From Chloroflexota bacterium (GTDB taxonomy: Bacteria > Chloroflexota > Ktedonobacteria > Ktedonobacterales > Ktedonobacteraceae), in contig VBHI01000120.1 of NCBI GenBank assembly GCA_005881495.1, positions 1-7,420 on the forward strand: a stretch of 7,420 bases of DNA, given 5' to 3'. How positions within the stretch are numbered: the stretch's first letter is position 1; each line of letters starts with the position of its first letter. Shown here one piece after another: positions 1 to 6,492 of the stretch. Below the pieces are notes generated by a model that did no database searches, was not told where the DNA came from, and worked only from the letters and a program-made list of their open reading frames with translations. The position numbers and the translations under genes were made by a program.

Positions 1-58
1 CCCAGTCCACCGGCCATCCACACCACTGTACCATTTTGACTATTCTATTGTTCTTCAT
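1..58 (-). CDS. Possible start of a leftward gene, cut by window edge
   Basis: On the minus strand an ATG at 58-56 opens a frame that stays open to the window edge and begins MKNNRIVKMVQWCGWPVDW. It is preceded by GGAGGAG (minus strand, + coordinates 68-74) with a 9-nt spacer, which is a good Shine-Dalgarno arrangement and the main reason to list it. Only 19 codons are visible, so no family can be named and the reading could be chance. It would be the next gene after secD on that strand, but 488 bp away with no clear promoter between, so its relation to the secD unit is unknown. Confidence 0.25.
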   Translation of the reverse strand, partial: MKNNRIVKMVQWCGWPVDW

Positions 59-253
59 TATGCCTGTCTCCTCCCAGGAGAATCGATGCCCTCTTCTATA
101 CTCTCTACCTGGAGATGGGCTTCCAGTAGAAAGTATATTCCCTCTGTATGAACCAGGGCTGTGATTGAACTGAACTGGAGCTGAGAATCTGTGAGGATTG
201 GGAAAACCATTTACTTCATAGCAGCTTACATGCCACCAAGCCTTCTTCTTCGT

Positions 254-294
254 TCCTTTGTATGCTACGGCTAGAATACTAATCATACAAAGGA
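254..294. repeat. Perfect 11-bp inverted repeat (hairpin), 19-nt loop
   Basis: TCCTTTGTATG at 254-264 is the exact reverse complement of CATACAAAGGA at 284-294, with a 19-nt loop between. Two G-T wobbles and one further C-G pair would extend the stem to 251-297. Neither side is followed by a T tract, so this does not look like a Rho-independent terminator. It lies about 250 bp past the end of secD on the minus strand. It could be a 3' mRNA-stabilising structure, a remnant of a small mobile element, or an operator. The pairing is seen directly; the function is not known. Confidence 0.6.
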
Positions 295-546
295 GTGCTC
301 TGCTTGTGAATGCATGCCGTTAATCCAAGAATACGTTCCTTAGATCCATTTTTTAAGGATTGGACATTGTAAACATCATGCTTTGCGATCTACCGACTAC
401 GATTTGTTTGCTCCTCAGATGGTCAAGCCCATCATCGGCGTGAACGCTCTCACGTTCGAGCACGTTTCAATAGGAGTATATTGGTCAAAGCTGAGACAGT
501 CCTGAGATTTCCTTGTATTCAGGCTGAGCGTGTTCGTGCTACCCGA

Positions 547-1953
547 TCACCTCGTGCTATCCCGCTGCTCCTGGTTTGTCTGAACGATGAAATCCGCAGG
601 AAGCCCGAAGAGAGCAGGATGCTTTATCACACCTGTGGGGATCAACAGATCCAGGAAGGTTCTTGTGACGACAAGAGCGGTAAACATGCTGACTAAGACA
701 GCCAGCAGAAGCGTGGTGGCGAAGCCGACGATGATACTTGCGCCGAAGTTGCTGCCGAAAGCATAGAGCACGACGCAGGTGATACATGTAGCAACATTCG
801 AATCGCGTATGGAGGGCCAGGCACGTTTCCAGCCACTTTCAATGGCTGAGGCAAGTAATCGGCCTGCGCGCAGTTCTTCCTTGATGCGCTCGAAGACGAG
901 CACGTTGGCGTCCACCGCCATGCCGATGGAGAGGATAAAGCCTGCAATGCCTGCCAGGGTGAGCGTCATGCCGAGCAATTTGAAGAGCGCAAACGCGAAG
1001 GCTGCGTAAAGCAGAAGCGCACTATTTGCTAAGAGACCCGGCAGGCGATAATACAGGAGCATAAACAGCATCACTATACTTACGCCGATGATACCGGCGA
1101 CCTGGCTTTTGACAAGAGAATCCTGGCCCAGTGTTGGGTCGACGGTCGTTTGACTGGCGATCTGCAAGGCGATGGGAAGGGCTCCATAGTGGAGCACGGT
1201 GGCGATGCGCTGTGCCTCATCTTGGGAGAATTGTCCTGTGATCACCCCAGGACCGATTATGGCGCTGTTGATCGTCGCCGATTCGATGACGTTCCGGTCG
1301 AGCGTGACCGTCAGGATCTGGCCGACATGCTCTCGCGTGAAGGAGCCAAAACGCGAGACGGCATCGCCTTTCATCGCGAAGTTGATTTGCGGATGCCCGG
1401 TATGCTCGTCAAGACTGATCCCAATTTGTGTAGAGTCCAGGTCTTTGCCAGTGAAGAGAGCCTTGCCACCGGGATTATAGTCAGCATATTTGGCAGGATC
1501 AAAGGATGACCCTGCTGGAACGATACCCTGGGGCAAAGGTCCGGTGTTCCAGAATTCCAGGTTGCCGGTTTTGAGGAGGCTTCTGATGGCTTCGTCCTGG
1601 TTGCCGCTCGTGAGCTTTGGGAGTTCTACCGAGATACTCGGCTGCCCATTGGTGGTTTGCACGCGAATAATCGGTTCATTGACACCAAGCCCACCGTTGA
1701 TACGCTGTTCAATCTGGTCCCGCGTCGCATCTATCTCCCGCTCGAGCGTCTCCGTACTGTAACTCTGCGCCGGGTCAGGTACCAGGAGGACTCGCACTCC
1801 ACCCTGCAGGTCAAGCCCCTGCTTCACCTGAAGTGGATGGTGAATGCCGAGCCAATCGACATGAAGCCCGGGGTTATGTGGCCAGTCGATGTAGGCAGCA
1901 CATGCAGTAAGCACCAGGATGCACAGGAAAAGTGTGAGTGTTCTTTGTTGCAT
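547..1953 (-). CDS. secD: Protein translocase subunit SecD
   Basis: SecD, the membrane subunit that with SecF uses the proton gradient to help pull secreted proteins out of the SecYEG channel. At 468 residues it matches the short SecD form rather than the 615-residue E. coli form. One N-terminal membrane segment (about 5-22) is followed by the periplasmic P1-type region opening with the hallmark GLDLQGG (46-52), then GALP and DPTLG (272-276), then five membrane segments between about 285 and 430. The family signature GMAVDANVLVFERIKEEL spans 344-361. Its Asp348 aligns with the Asp implicated in proton coupling, and DSN follows at 384-386. The gene lies 57 bp after the response regulator on the same strand and is probably co-transcribed with it. 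The ATG at 1953 has only a weak AGAAG upstream, but it places the membrane segment correctly. No secF follows within 546 bp, so this may be an orphan or paralogous copy. Confidence 0.95.
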   Translation of the reverse strand: MQQRTLTLFLCILVLTACAAYIDWPHNPGLHVDWLGIHHPLQVKQGLDLQGGVRVLLVPDPAQSYSTETLEREIDATRDQIEQRINGGLGVNEPIIRVQTTNGQPSISVELPKLTSGNQDEAIRSLLKTGNLEFWNTGPLPQGIVPAGSSFDPAKYADYNPGGKALFTGKDLDSTQIGISLDEHTGHPQINFAMKGDAVSRFGSFTREHVGQILTVTLDRNVIESATINSAIIGPGVITGQFSQDEAQRIATVLHYGALPIALQIASQTTVDPTLGQDSLVKSQVAGIIGVSIVMLFMLLYYRLPGLLANSALLLYAAFAFALFKLLGMTLTLAGIAGFILSIGMAVDANVLVFERIKEELRAGRLLASAIESGWKRAWPSIRDSNVATCITCVVLYAFGSNFGASIIVGFATTLLLAVLVSMFTALVVTRTFLDLLIPTGVIKHPALFGLPADFIVQTNQEQRDSTR

Positions 1954-2010
1954 AGCTTCTGCTTTACTGATCCAAACCTGAGAGAGGTGAACAATATCAG
2001 GCGCGGGACC

Positions 2011-2685
2011 TTATTCCTTGAAGACATAGCCAACGCCGCGAACTGTATGGATCAAGCGTGGCTCACCCCCTGCCTCGAGCTTGGTGCGCAAGTAGCTGAC
2101 GTAAACTTCCAGGACATTCGAAGAACCCTCGAAATCAATCCCCCAGACACGATCCAGGATGATGTCACGGGTGAGCACCTGGCGTGGACGCTTCATAAAG
2201 AGCAGGAGCAGTTCATACTCGGTGGGTGACAGCTCGATCTCGCGCGCGCCGCGATGGGCTATGCGTGTGCCCGTATCCAGCTCGACATCAACATAGCGCA
2301 GCACCTCGTGGCGCTCTTCCTGGTTGCGTCGCAGTAGCGCCTTCACCCGGGCCAGCAACTCTTCGGGAGCAAACGGCTTGACGAGATAGTCATCGGCCCC
2401 GGTCTCCAATCCTTCGACCCGATCCGTAACGGCATCGCGAGCGGTCAGCATGAGGATCGGCACGTTGTCGCCTGCGGCACGGAGCCGCCGCGCCACTTCC
2501 AGCCCATCAAGCCCTGGGAGCATGATATCGAGGACGATGAGGTCGGGCGGGTGCTCCAGTGTACGAGTGAGAGCGTCGTTGCCACTAGAGGCAATAGCGA
2601 CGCTATACCCTTCGTAGGCAAGGATGCGCCGCACCAGGTCGGTGATACGTGGGTCGTCGTCCACAACGAGAATGTGCGCCTTCAT
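2011..2685 (-). CDS. OmpR/PhoB-family response regulator
   Basis: Two-component output protein: a histidine kinase would phosphorylate its receiver domain, which then controls DNA binding by a winged helix. Counting from the ATG at 2685 (224 residues), the receiver domain covers about 3-117, with acidic pocket Asp9/Asp10, phospho-acceptor Asp53 in [11 protein letters not shown], Thr81 and Lys103 (VKPF), so all catalytic positions are intact. The C-terminal Trans_reg_C winged helix covers about 127-223, including SPTEYELL, a recognition-helix region [15 protein letters not shown] and the closing hairpin [13 protein letters not shown] lies one codon upstream (2688), but the AAGGAA Shine-Dalgarno sits 5 nt from the ATG and only 2 nt from the GTG, which favours the ATG. 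No kinase gene is adjacent in the window, so it is an orphan here. The target genes cannot be named. Confidence 0.95.
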   Translation of the reverse strand: MKAHILVVDDDPRITDLVRRILAYEGYSVAIASSGNDALTRTLEHPPDLIVLDIMLPGLDGLEVARRLRAAGDNVPILMLTARDAVTDRVEGLETGADDYLVKPFAPEELLARVKALLRRNQEERHEVLRYVDVELDTGTRIAHRGAREIELSPTEYELLLLFMKRPRQVLTRDIILDRVWGIDFEGSSNVLEVYVSYLRTKLEAGGEPRLIHTVRGVGYVFKE

Positions 2686-2690
2686 CACTG

Positions 2691-2696
2691 TTCCTT
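2691..2696 (-). promoter_or_regulatory. Shine-Dalgarno of the response regulator
   Basis: On the minus strand the sequence reads AAGGAA, then CAGTG, then ATG. The 5-nt spacing to the ATG at 2685 is workable, while spacing to the GTG at 2688 would be only 2 nt. A second purine run, GGAGG, lies farther upstream (+ coordinates 2702-2706) and is too distant to serve either codon. Confidence 0.6.
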
Positions 2697-2797
2697 ACTG
2701 TTCCTCCGGTCTCTGCAGGCGTCTCATTTCCCGTCGGGATGTCCCTTGTGAGAAACGTGCTGTTGTACCTGCTCGTGTGTGATTTAGCTCTAGTGAG

Positions 2798-2806
2798 AGT
2801 ATAGCA
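2798..2806 (-). promoter_or_regulatory. Candidate extended -10 promoter for the response regulator
   Basis: Read on the minus strand, the sequence is TGCTATACT, which is the extended -10 form TG-N-TATAAT with one mismatch in the hexamer. No good -35 hexamer is present at 16-18 nt spacing, which extended -10 promoters tolerate. Transcription would begin near 2791 and give a leader of about 105 nt before the ATG at 2685. The element abuts a perfect 7-bp inverted repeat that fills the -13 to -36 interval, so the promoter may be controlled. It would drive the response regulator and probably secD. Confidence 0.4.
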
Positions 2807-2826
2807 TGGGGACATGAATCCATGCT
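2803..2826. promoter_or_regulatory. Candidate operator: AGCATGG-N10-CCATGCT
   Basis: AGCATGG at 2803-2809 is the exact reverse complement of CCATGCT at 2820-2826, with a 10-nt spacer that itself contains another CATG. The three CATG tetramers start at 2805, 2813 and 2821, an 8-bp period. The repeat occupies the position of the missing -35 region of the candidate leftward promoter and touches its -10. A dimeric DNA-binding protein could repress or activate there. OmpR-family proteins usually prefer direct repeats, so autoregulation by the neighbouring gene is not implied. Confidence 0.4.
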
Positions 2827-2866
2827 GAGATGGACCTGAGTTGAAGCTGAGAGTGAGGGCCATCCA

Positions 2867-3028
2867 ATGACGACCAGGCCAGCACAGGCAAGCCTGCGTC
2901 AGCGCCGCGAGGCGACGGTCAGGGAGCACATCGATGCAGAGAGCCGCAATGACCCCGACGGCGTAGTGGCGACCTTTTCTCATACCCGAGCCACTAAGTC
3001 CATTCAAACTATTCTTAACCTTCAATAG
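2867..3028 (+). pseudogene. Truncated SnoaL/NTF2-like (ester cyclase type) gene remnant
   Basis: This 53-codon ORF from ATG 2867 is preceded by GAGGG (2855-2859) at 7-nt spacing. Residues 11-36 (QRREATVREHIDAESRNDPDGVVATF) closely resemble the opening helix of SnoaL-like/ester-cyclase proteins, small NTF2-fold enzymes or ligand-binding proteins normally about 130-150 residues long. The similarity fades after about residue 43, and the frame ends in an unrelated tail (KSIQTILNLQ). Only the first third of the fold is therefore present. The most economical reading is a gene that lost its 3' part by deletion or rearrangement, with an intact start and ribosome site left behind. The original function cannot be told from this fragment. 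The family assignment rests on recalled sequence style and has not been searched. Confidence 0.5.
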
Positions 3029-3072
3029 ACATAATTATAGGTTATATGAGGCACGGACGGAAATAGAAACGA

Positions 3073-3104
3073 GCTTTCCTCTTCCCCATTAATGCGGGGA
3101 AAGC
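3073..3104. promoter_or_regulatory. Palindromic site upstream of the regulator promoter
   Basis: CCCCATTAATGCGGGG occupies 3084-3099 and contains the perfect 8-bp palindrome CATTAATG (3087-3094). Alternative pairings exist in the same place: TTCCCC/GGGGAA (3082-3087 with 3096-3101) and GCTTTCC/GGAAAGC (3073-3079 with 3098-3104). It is centred about 65 bp before the expected transcription start of the downstream regulator, a common distance for an activator site. The symmetry is seen directly; the regulatory role is inferred. Confidence 0.35.
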
Positions 3105-3120
3105 CAATGGCACACACAAG

Positions 3121-3149
3121 TTGATATCTATTCAGGATTAAATTATAAT
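3121..3149 (+). promoter_or_regulatory. Housekeeping-type promoter TTGATA-N17-TATAAT
   Basis: TTGATA at 3121-3126 matches five of six bases of the -35 consensus, and TATAAT at 3144-3149 matches the -10 consensus exactly, with an ideal 17-nt spacer. Transcription should start at about 3155-3158. That gives a leader of roughly 40 nt to the TTG at 3195, or about 57 nt to the preferred CTG start at 3213. It points at the large regulator and is the best promoter in the window. Confidence 0.75.
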
Positions 3150-3194
3150 GGAGTAGCAGAAAAAGATTGAGAAGTTTGCAGGTATATGTAGCAC

Positions 3195-6100
3195 TTGAGA
3201 GGGGGTGAGACCCTGGCTACCCTCCCAACAGGGACGGTCACCTTGCTCTTCACTGATACCGAGGGATCCACGCGACTCCTTCAGCAATTAGGTGATCGCT
3301 ACCCCTACGTACTAACAACATGTCGTCACCTCCTGCGCACGGCGTTTCGGCAGTGGCATGGCCACGAGGTGGATGCACAGGGAGATTCCTTTTTCGTGGT
3401 CTTCGCTAACGCCACCAATGCCATCTCAGCAGCAGTGGCCGCCCAGCGCAGCATAGCTGCTCACCCCTGGCCCGATGAACTGGAGGTACGAGTGCGTATG
3501 GGCCTGCATACAGGCGAACCGGAACGCTCCTCTGAAGGCTACGTCGGCCTGGATGTGCACCTTGCGGCACGGCTCATGAGCGCCGCGCATGGAGGCCAGG
3601 TGCTCCTCTCCAACACAATCAGAGCACTCGTAGCACACGAGTTGCCGGAGGGCGTGAGCCTGCGGGATTTGGGAGAGTATCACCTCAAGGATTTTCGTGG
3701 CCCCAAACGTCTCTTCCAGGTGGTCATTGCTGGTCTGCCTGCCGATTTCCCGCCCCTCAGGACGCTCGATGTCCGGTTGAACAATCTGTCTGTGCAACTC
3801 ACCTCACTGATTGGACGTGAACGGGAGGTAGCACAGGTTTCTGCTCTGCTGCAACGCCCGGATGTGCGGATGGTAACCCTCACCGGCACAGGCGGCATTG
3901 GCAAAACCCGCCTGGGTCTGCAAGTCGCGACTGAACTGCTTGATAGCTTTGCCAATGGGACCTATTTCGTGTCATTGGCTCCCGTCACTGATCCTTCGAT
4001 CGTCATTCAAACTATTGCACACGCTTTAGGTCTGGAACATCAACATATCAGACAAGCCCCATCAGGGGAACACATGGAATATCTGAAAACATTGTTGCAC
4101 GACAAACATCTTTTGTTGCTACTGGACAACTTTGAGCAGGTGGTGTCTGCGGCACCTGAACTAACAGAGCTACTGATAGCCTGCCTCCATCTGAAAATCC
4201 TGGTGACCAGCCGCGCCGCGTTACATATCCAGGGAGAATATGAGTTTCCGGTTTCCCCGCTAGCATTACCCCAACGTACCCAGCTTTCAGCGAACGAAAA
4301 CCTCTCACAGTATGCAGCGGTTGCCCTTTTCCTGGAGCGAGCATTAGCGGTCAAGCCTGACCTGGCCGTGACGCAAGCGAACATACAGGCGATTGCTTCC
4401 GTCTGTGTCCACCTGGACGGTTTACCGCTGGCGATTGAACTGGCGGCAGCTCGTATCAAGCTGTTTCCGCCCCGAGCGCTCCTTCAGAGGATGACACACC
4501 GGCTGGATGTGTTGACGGGTGGCGTTCGAGATGCCCCTGCCCGTCAGCAGACGCTGCGCAACACGATCGAGTGGAGCTATAACCTGTTACATGCAGCGGA
4601 ACAACGACTTTTCCGGAGGCTCTCTGTCTTCACCGGTAGTTTCACATTGGAGGCAGTTGAATCTCTCAGCAGCACATGTGCTGATGAAGCAGGATTGATG
4701 CTGGATGAAGTAACTTCGCTGATTGACAAGAGCTTACTGCTACAAATCGAGCGGGAGGGAGAAGAGCCGCGTCTGTTGATGCTAGAGACGATTCGCGAGT
4801 ATGGTCTTGAAGTTCTTGCCGCCAGTGGCGAAGAGGAGATTACCCGGCAAGCGTATATTGCCTACTACCTGGAGCTGGCTGAAAAAGCTGGGCCAGAGTT
4901 AGTTGGTCGACAGCAAGCCGCGTGGTTAGATCGTTTAGAGCGGGAGCATACCAACCTGCTGGCGGCATTGCATTGGTCGGTAGCGCAGGGCCGGGCAAGG
5001 CATGACATGACCGTGGCCTTGCGCCTGGGGGTAGCGCTACGGAATTTCTGGCTCGTGCATGGTCCCTACAGTGAAGGGCGAAACTTTCTGGAGCAAGCGC
5101 TGGCGGCAAGTGAAGGGGTCGCGGCCCCCTTGCAGGCGAAAGCCCTCTTTACTGCCGCAAATCTGGCCTTCATCCTGAGCGATCACGATCGGGCAGAAGC
5201 GTTGTGCCAGGAAAGTCTAAAATTGTTCCGCGAACTCGAAGACCGACCAGGGATGGCATACGCCCTCTATTTGCTAGCATGGATAAGCAGAGATAACATC
5301 AAAGTTGACATAGCAATGGTAGAGGAAGCTCTGGAGCTTTTCAAAGAGATAGGGAACAGAGAATACGTTGCCTGGTCTTTCTATACGCTGGGATATTTAA
5401 ACGGCCTTCGAGGGGAGTATACGAGAGCTTGCACCTGGATTGAGGAAAGCCTATTACTACATAAGGAGATAGGAAACAAGAGGGGCGTTGCTTTCTCGCT
5501 CATAGCTTGGGCGCAGATATACTATTATTCCCAGAGCAATCAGGCTACCATGAATGCACTACTCGATGAAAGTCTTGCACTTTTCAAGGAACTGAACGAT
5601 AAGACAGGTATTGCTTACTCAAGATCACTACAGGGACAAATATCTTTCGTTCAGGGGGATGATGCGAAAGCAGGTTTACTTATCGAAGAGAGTCTGGTGA
5701 TCTTCAGAGAGTTGGGAGCGCGGCAGGGCATTGCCGAAGCGCTTTGCCAGCTAGCGCGAGTAGTTACAGCTCGGGGCGACGACATGAATGCATATACTCT
5801 CTATGAGGAGAGTCTGACAATTGCTAGAGAAATGAAGAAGAAGGAGTTGATCGCCTACTGCCTGGAAGGCATAGCAAGAGTGAGCACATCTCAAGGCAAG
5901 TTCGTATGGGCCACACAGCTCTGGGGCTTGGCGGAAACTCTACGCGCAGCGGTTGGTGTGCCTATCCCGCCCATTGACCGCGCTGACTATGAACGCTCGG
6001 TCGCTAATGTATGCGCTCAATTAGGTGAAAAAGTCTTTGCTACCGCGTGGGCGCAGGGACAATCGATGACACCTGAGCAAGCCCTCTCTGCGCAAGAGCA

Positions 6101-6359
6101 GGCAATGGTGCTCTCACCTACCACAACGATGACGGCACTGGCCGCTACTCCATCACAAACATATCCCGCCGGACTGACAGCGCGCGAAGTACAGGTGTTG
6201 CGCTTTGTGGCTAATGGATTAACTAACGCCGAAATTGCCGAGGAGTTGAGGCTGAGCGAAAAAACTATTGCCCATCACCTGACCCACATCTTCAACAAAA
6301 CCACCAGCGAGAACCGGGCTGCAGCCGCTGCCTTTGCCATTCGTCACGGCCTGGCCTGA
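3195..6359 (+). CDS. Cyclase-STAND NTPase-TPR-LuxR fusion transcriptional regulator
   Basis: A single-chain signalling regulator of about 1050 residues (numbered here from TTG 3195). A class III adenylate/guanylate cyclase homology domain covers about 11-180, with metal-site residues Asp21 (LFTDTEGST) and Asp64 (QGDSFF). Arg126 is kept, but His122 sits where the catalytic Asn is usual (DVHLAARL). An AfsR/MalT-like STAND NTPase covers about 203-480, with Walker A GTGGIGKT (231-238), Walker B LLLLLDN (Asp311), sensor TSR (338-340) and GLPLA (409-413). Seven TPR-like repeats of about 40 residues span about 645-925, many ending in a variant of LFKEIGNR. A C-terminal LuxR/GerE HTH lies at about 993-1052. 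The probable logic is ligand sensing by the repeats, NTP-driven switching and DNA binding. Cyclase activity is uncertain. There is no in-frame ATG before residue 102, and the best start is CTG 3213, which gives the family-like opening ATLPTGTVTLLFTD. Targets are unknown. Confidence 0.95.
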   Translation: MRGGETLATLPTGTVTLLFTDTEGSTRLLQQLGDRYPYVLTTCRHLLRTAFRQWHGHEVDAQGDSFFVVFANATNAISAAVAAQRSIAAHPWPDELEVRVRMGLHTGEPERSSEGYVGLDVHLAARLMSAAHGGQVLLSNTIRALVAHELPEGVSLRDLGEYHLKDFRGPKRLFQVVIAGLPADFPPLRTLDVRLNNLSVQLTSLIGREREVAQVSALLQRPDVRMVTLTGTGGIGKTRLGLQVATELLDSFANGTYFVSLAPVTDPSIVIQTIAHALGLEHQHIRQAPSGEHMEYLKTLLHDKHLLLLLDNFEQVVSAAPELTELLIACLHLKILVTSRAALHIQGEYEFPVSPLALPQRTQLSANENLSQYAAVALFLERALAVKPDLAVTQANIQAIASVCVHLDGLPLAIELAAARIKLFPPRALLQRMTHRLDVLTGGVRDAPARQQTLRNTIEWSYNLLHAAEQRLFRRLSVFTGSFTLEAVESLSSTCADEAGLMLDEVTSLIDKSLLLQIEREGEEPRLLMLETIREYGLEVLAASGEEEITRQAYIAYYLELAEKAGPELVGRQQAAWLDRLEREHTNLLAALHWSVAQGRARHDMTVALRLGVALRNFWLVHGPYSEGRNFLEQALAASEGVAAPLQAKALFTAANLAFILSDHDRAEALCQESLKLFRELEDRPGMAYALYLLAWISRDNIKVDIAMVEEALELFKEIGNREYVAWSFYTLGYLNGLRGEYTRACTWIEESLLLHKEIGNKRGVAFSLIAWAQIYYYSQSNQATMNALLDESLALFKELNDKTGIAYSRSLQGQISFVQGDDAKAGLLIEESLVIFRELGARQGIAEALCQLARVVTARGDDMNAYTLYEESLTIAREMKKKELIAYCLEGIARVSTSQGKFVWATQLWGLAETLRAAVGVPIPPIDRADYERSVANVCAQLGEKVFATAWAQGQSMTPEQALSAQEQAMVLSPTTTMTALAATPSQTYPAGLTAREVQVLRFVANGLTNAEIAEELRLSEKTIAHHLTHIFNKTTSENRAAAAAFAIRHGLA
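3200..3208 (+). promoter_or_regulatory. Near-perfect Shine-Dalgarno favouring a CTG start at 3213
   Basis: AGGGGGTGA differs from the full anti-16S match AGGAGGTGA at one position, and that difference still allows a G-U pair. Seven nucleotides separate its AGGGGG core from the in-frame CTG at 3213. The TTG at 3195 lies before this site and has only a weak AGG 12 nt upstream, so the ribosome is more likely to start at CTG. Confidence 0.55.
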
Positions 6360-6408
6360 AATACACACAGTACCCTCCGACTTTTCAGGCCGTCCTCCAG
6401 ACCACATG

Positions 6409-6480
6409 GGCATTTCTTCGCATAGCGGGCAATCCCTGTCTTCCTCAGAGACTTCTCAAATTCGGAGGTTCTTCCGATGT
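6409..6480 (+). repeat. Diverged direct repeat, copy 1
   Basis: The first 30 bases (6409-6438) match 6605-6634 at 26 positions, including 16 identical bases at the start (GGCATTTCTTCGCATA). A second block of similarity (TTCTTCCGATGT at 6469-6480 against TTCTTCCCAATGT) keeps nearly the same offset of about 195. The duplicated unit is therefore roughly 70 bp, with small indels. Confidence 0.6.
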
Positions 6481-6492
6481 CATAGGAGGCTC

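Larger units (their letters stand above)
1..546. other. Intergenic region with no complete gene
   Basis: No convincing complete coding region is visible on either strand. The stretch is relatively AT-rich with frequent stops in all frames. It lies downstream of secD, exactly where a co-transcribed secF would be expected on the minus strand, and no SecF-like reading frame is present. The stretch holds a strong hairpin (about 254-294), a smaller imperfect hairpin (105-129, CTACCTGGA paired with TCCAGTAG with one bulged base), and a possible leftward gene start at 58. I see no G/C stem with a T tract that would make a clear intrinsic terminator for secD. Confidence 0.6.

Noticed and set aside
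3..164. Open frames entering from the left edge on the plus strand
   Set aside because: Two frames stay open for about 50 codons but encode nothing recognisable, and the stretch is compositionally unlike the real genes here.
440..485. Short inverted repeats GAACG/CGTTC and CAATA/TATTG as a secD terminator
   Set aside because: The stems are only 5 bp and no T tract follows on the minus strand.
481..696. 71-codon plus-strand frame over the secD 3' end
   Set aside because: TTG start, no ribosome site, antisense to the secD C terminus.
1150..1509. 119-codon plus-strand frame inside secD
   Set aside because: It is antisense to a secD with clear family motifs, and has no ribosome site or recognisable domain.
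1900..1953. Lipoprotein-like lipobox LTAC at residues 15-18 of SecD
   Set aside because: It matches the lipobox pattern, but the segment is the conserved first membrane helix of SecD, which is not normally cleaved; treated as coincidence.
1657..2229. 190-codon plus-strand frame across the secD-response regulator junction
   Set aside because: It is antisense to both genes and includes their 57-bp gap; it shows no family resemblance.
2603..3025. 140-codon minus-strand frame overlapping the response regulator start
   Set aside because: It overlaps the well-supported response regulator and is antisense to the SnoaL-like fragment; its composition (many Cys, Arg and Pro) looks like a shadow frame.
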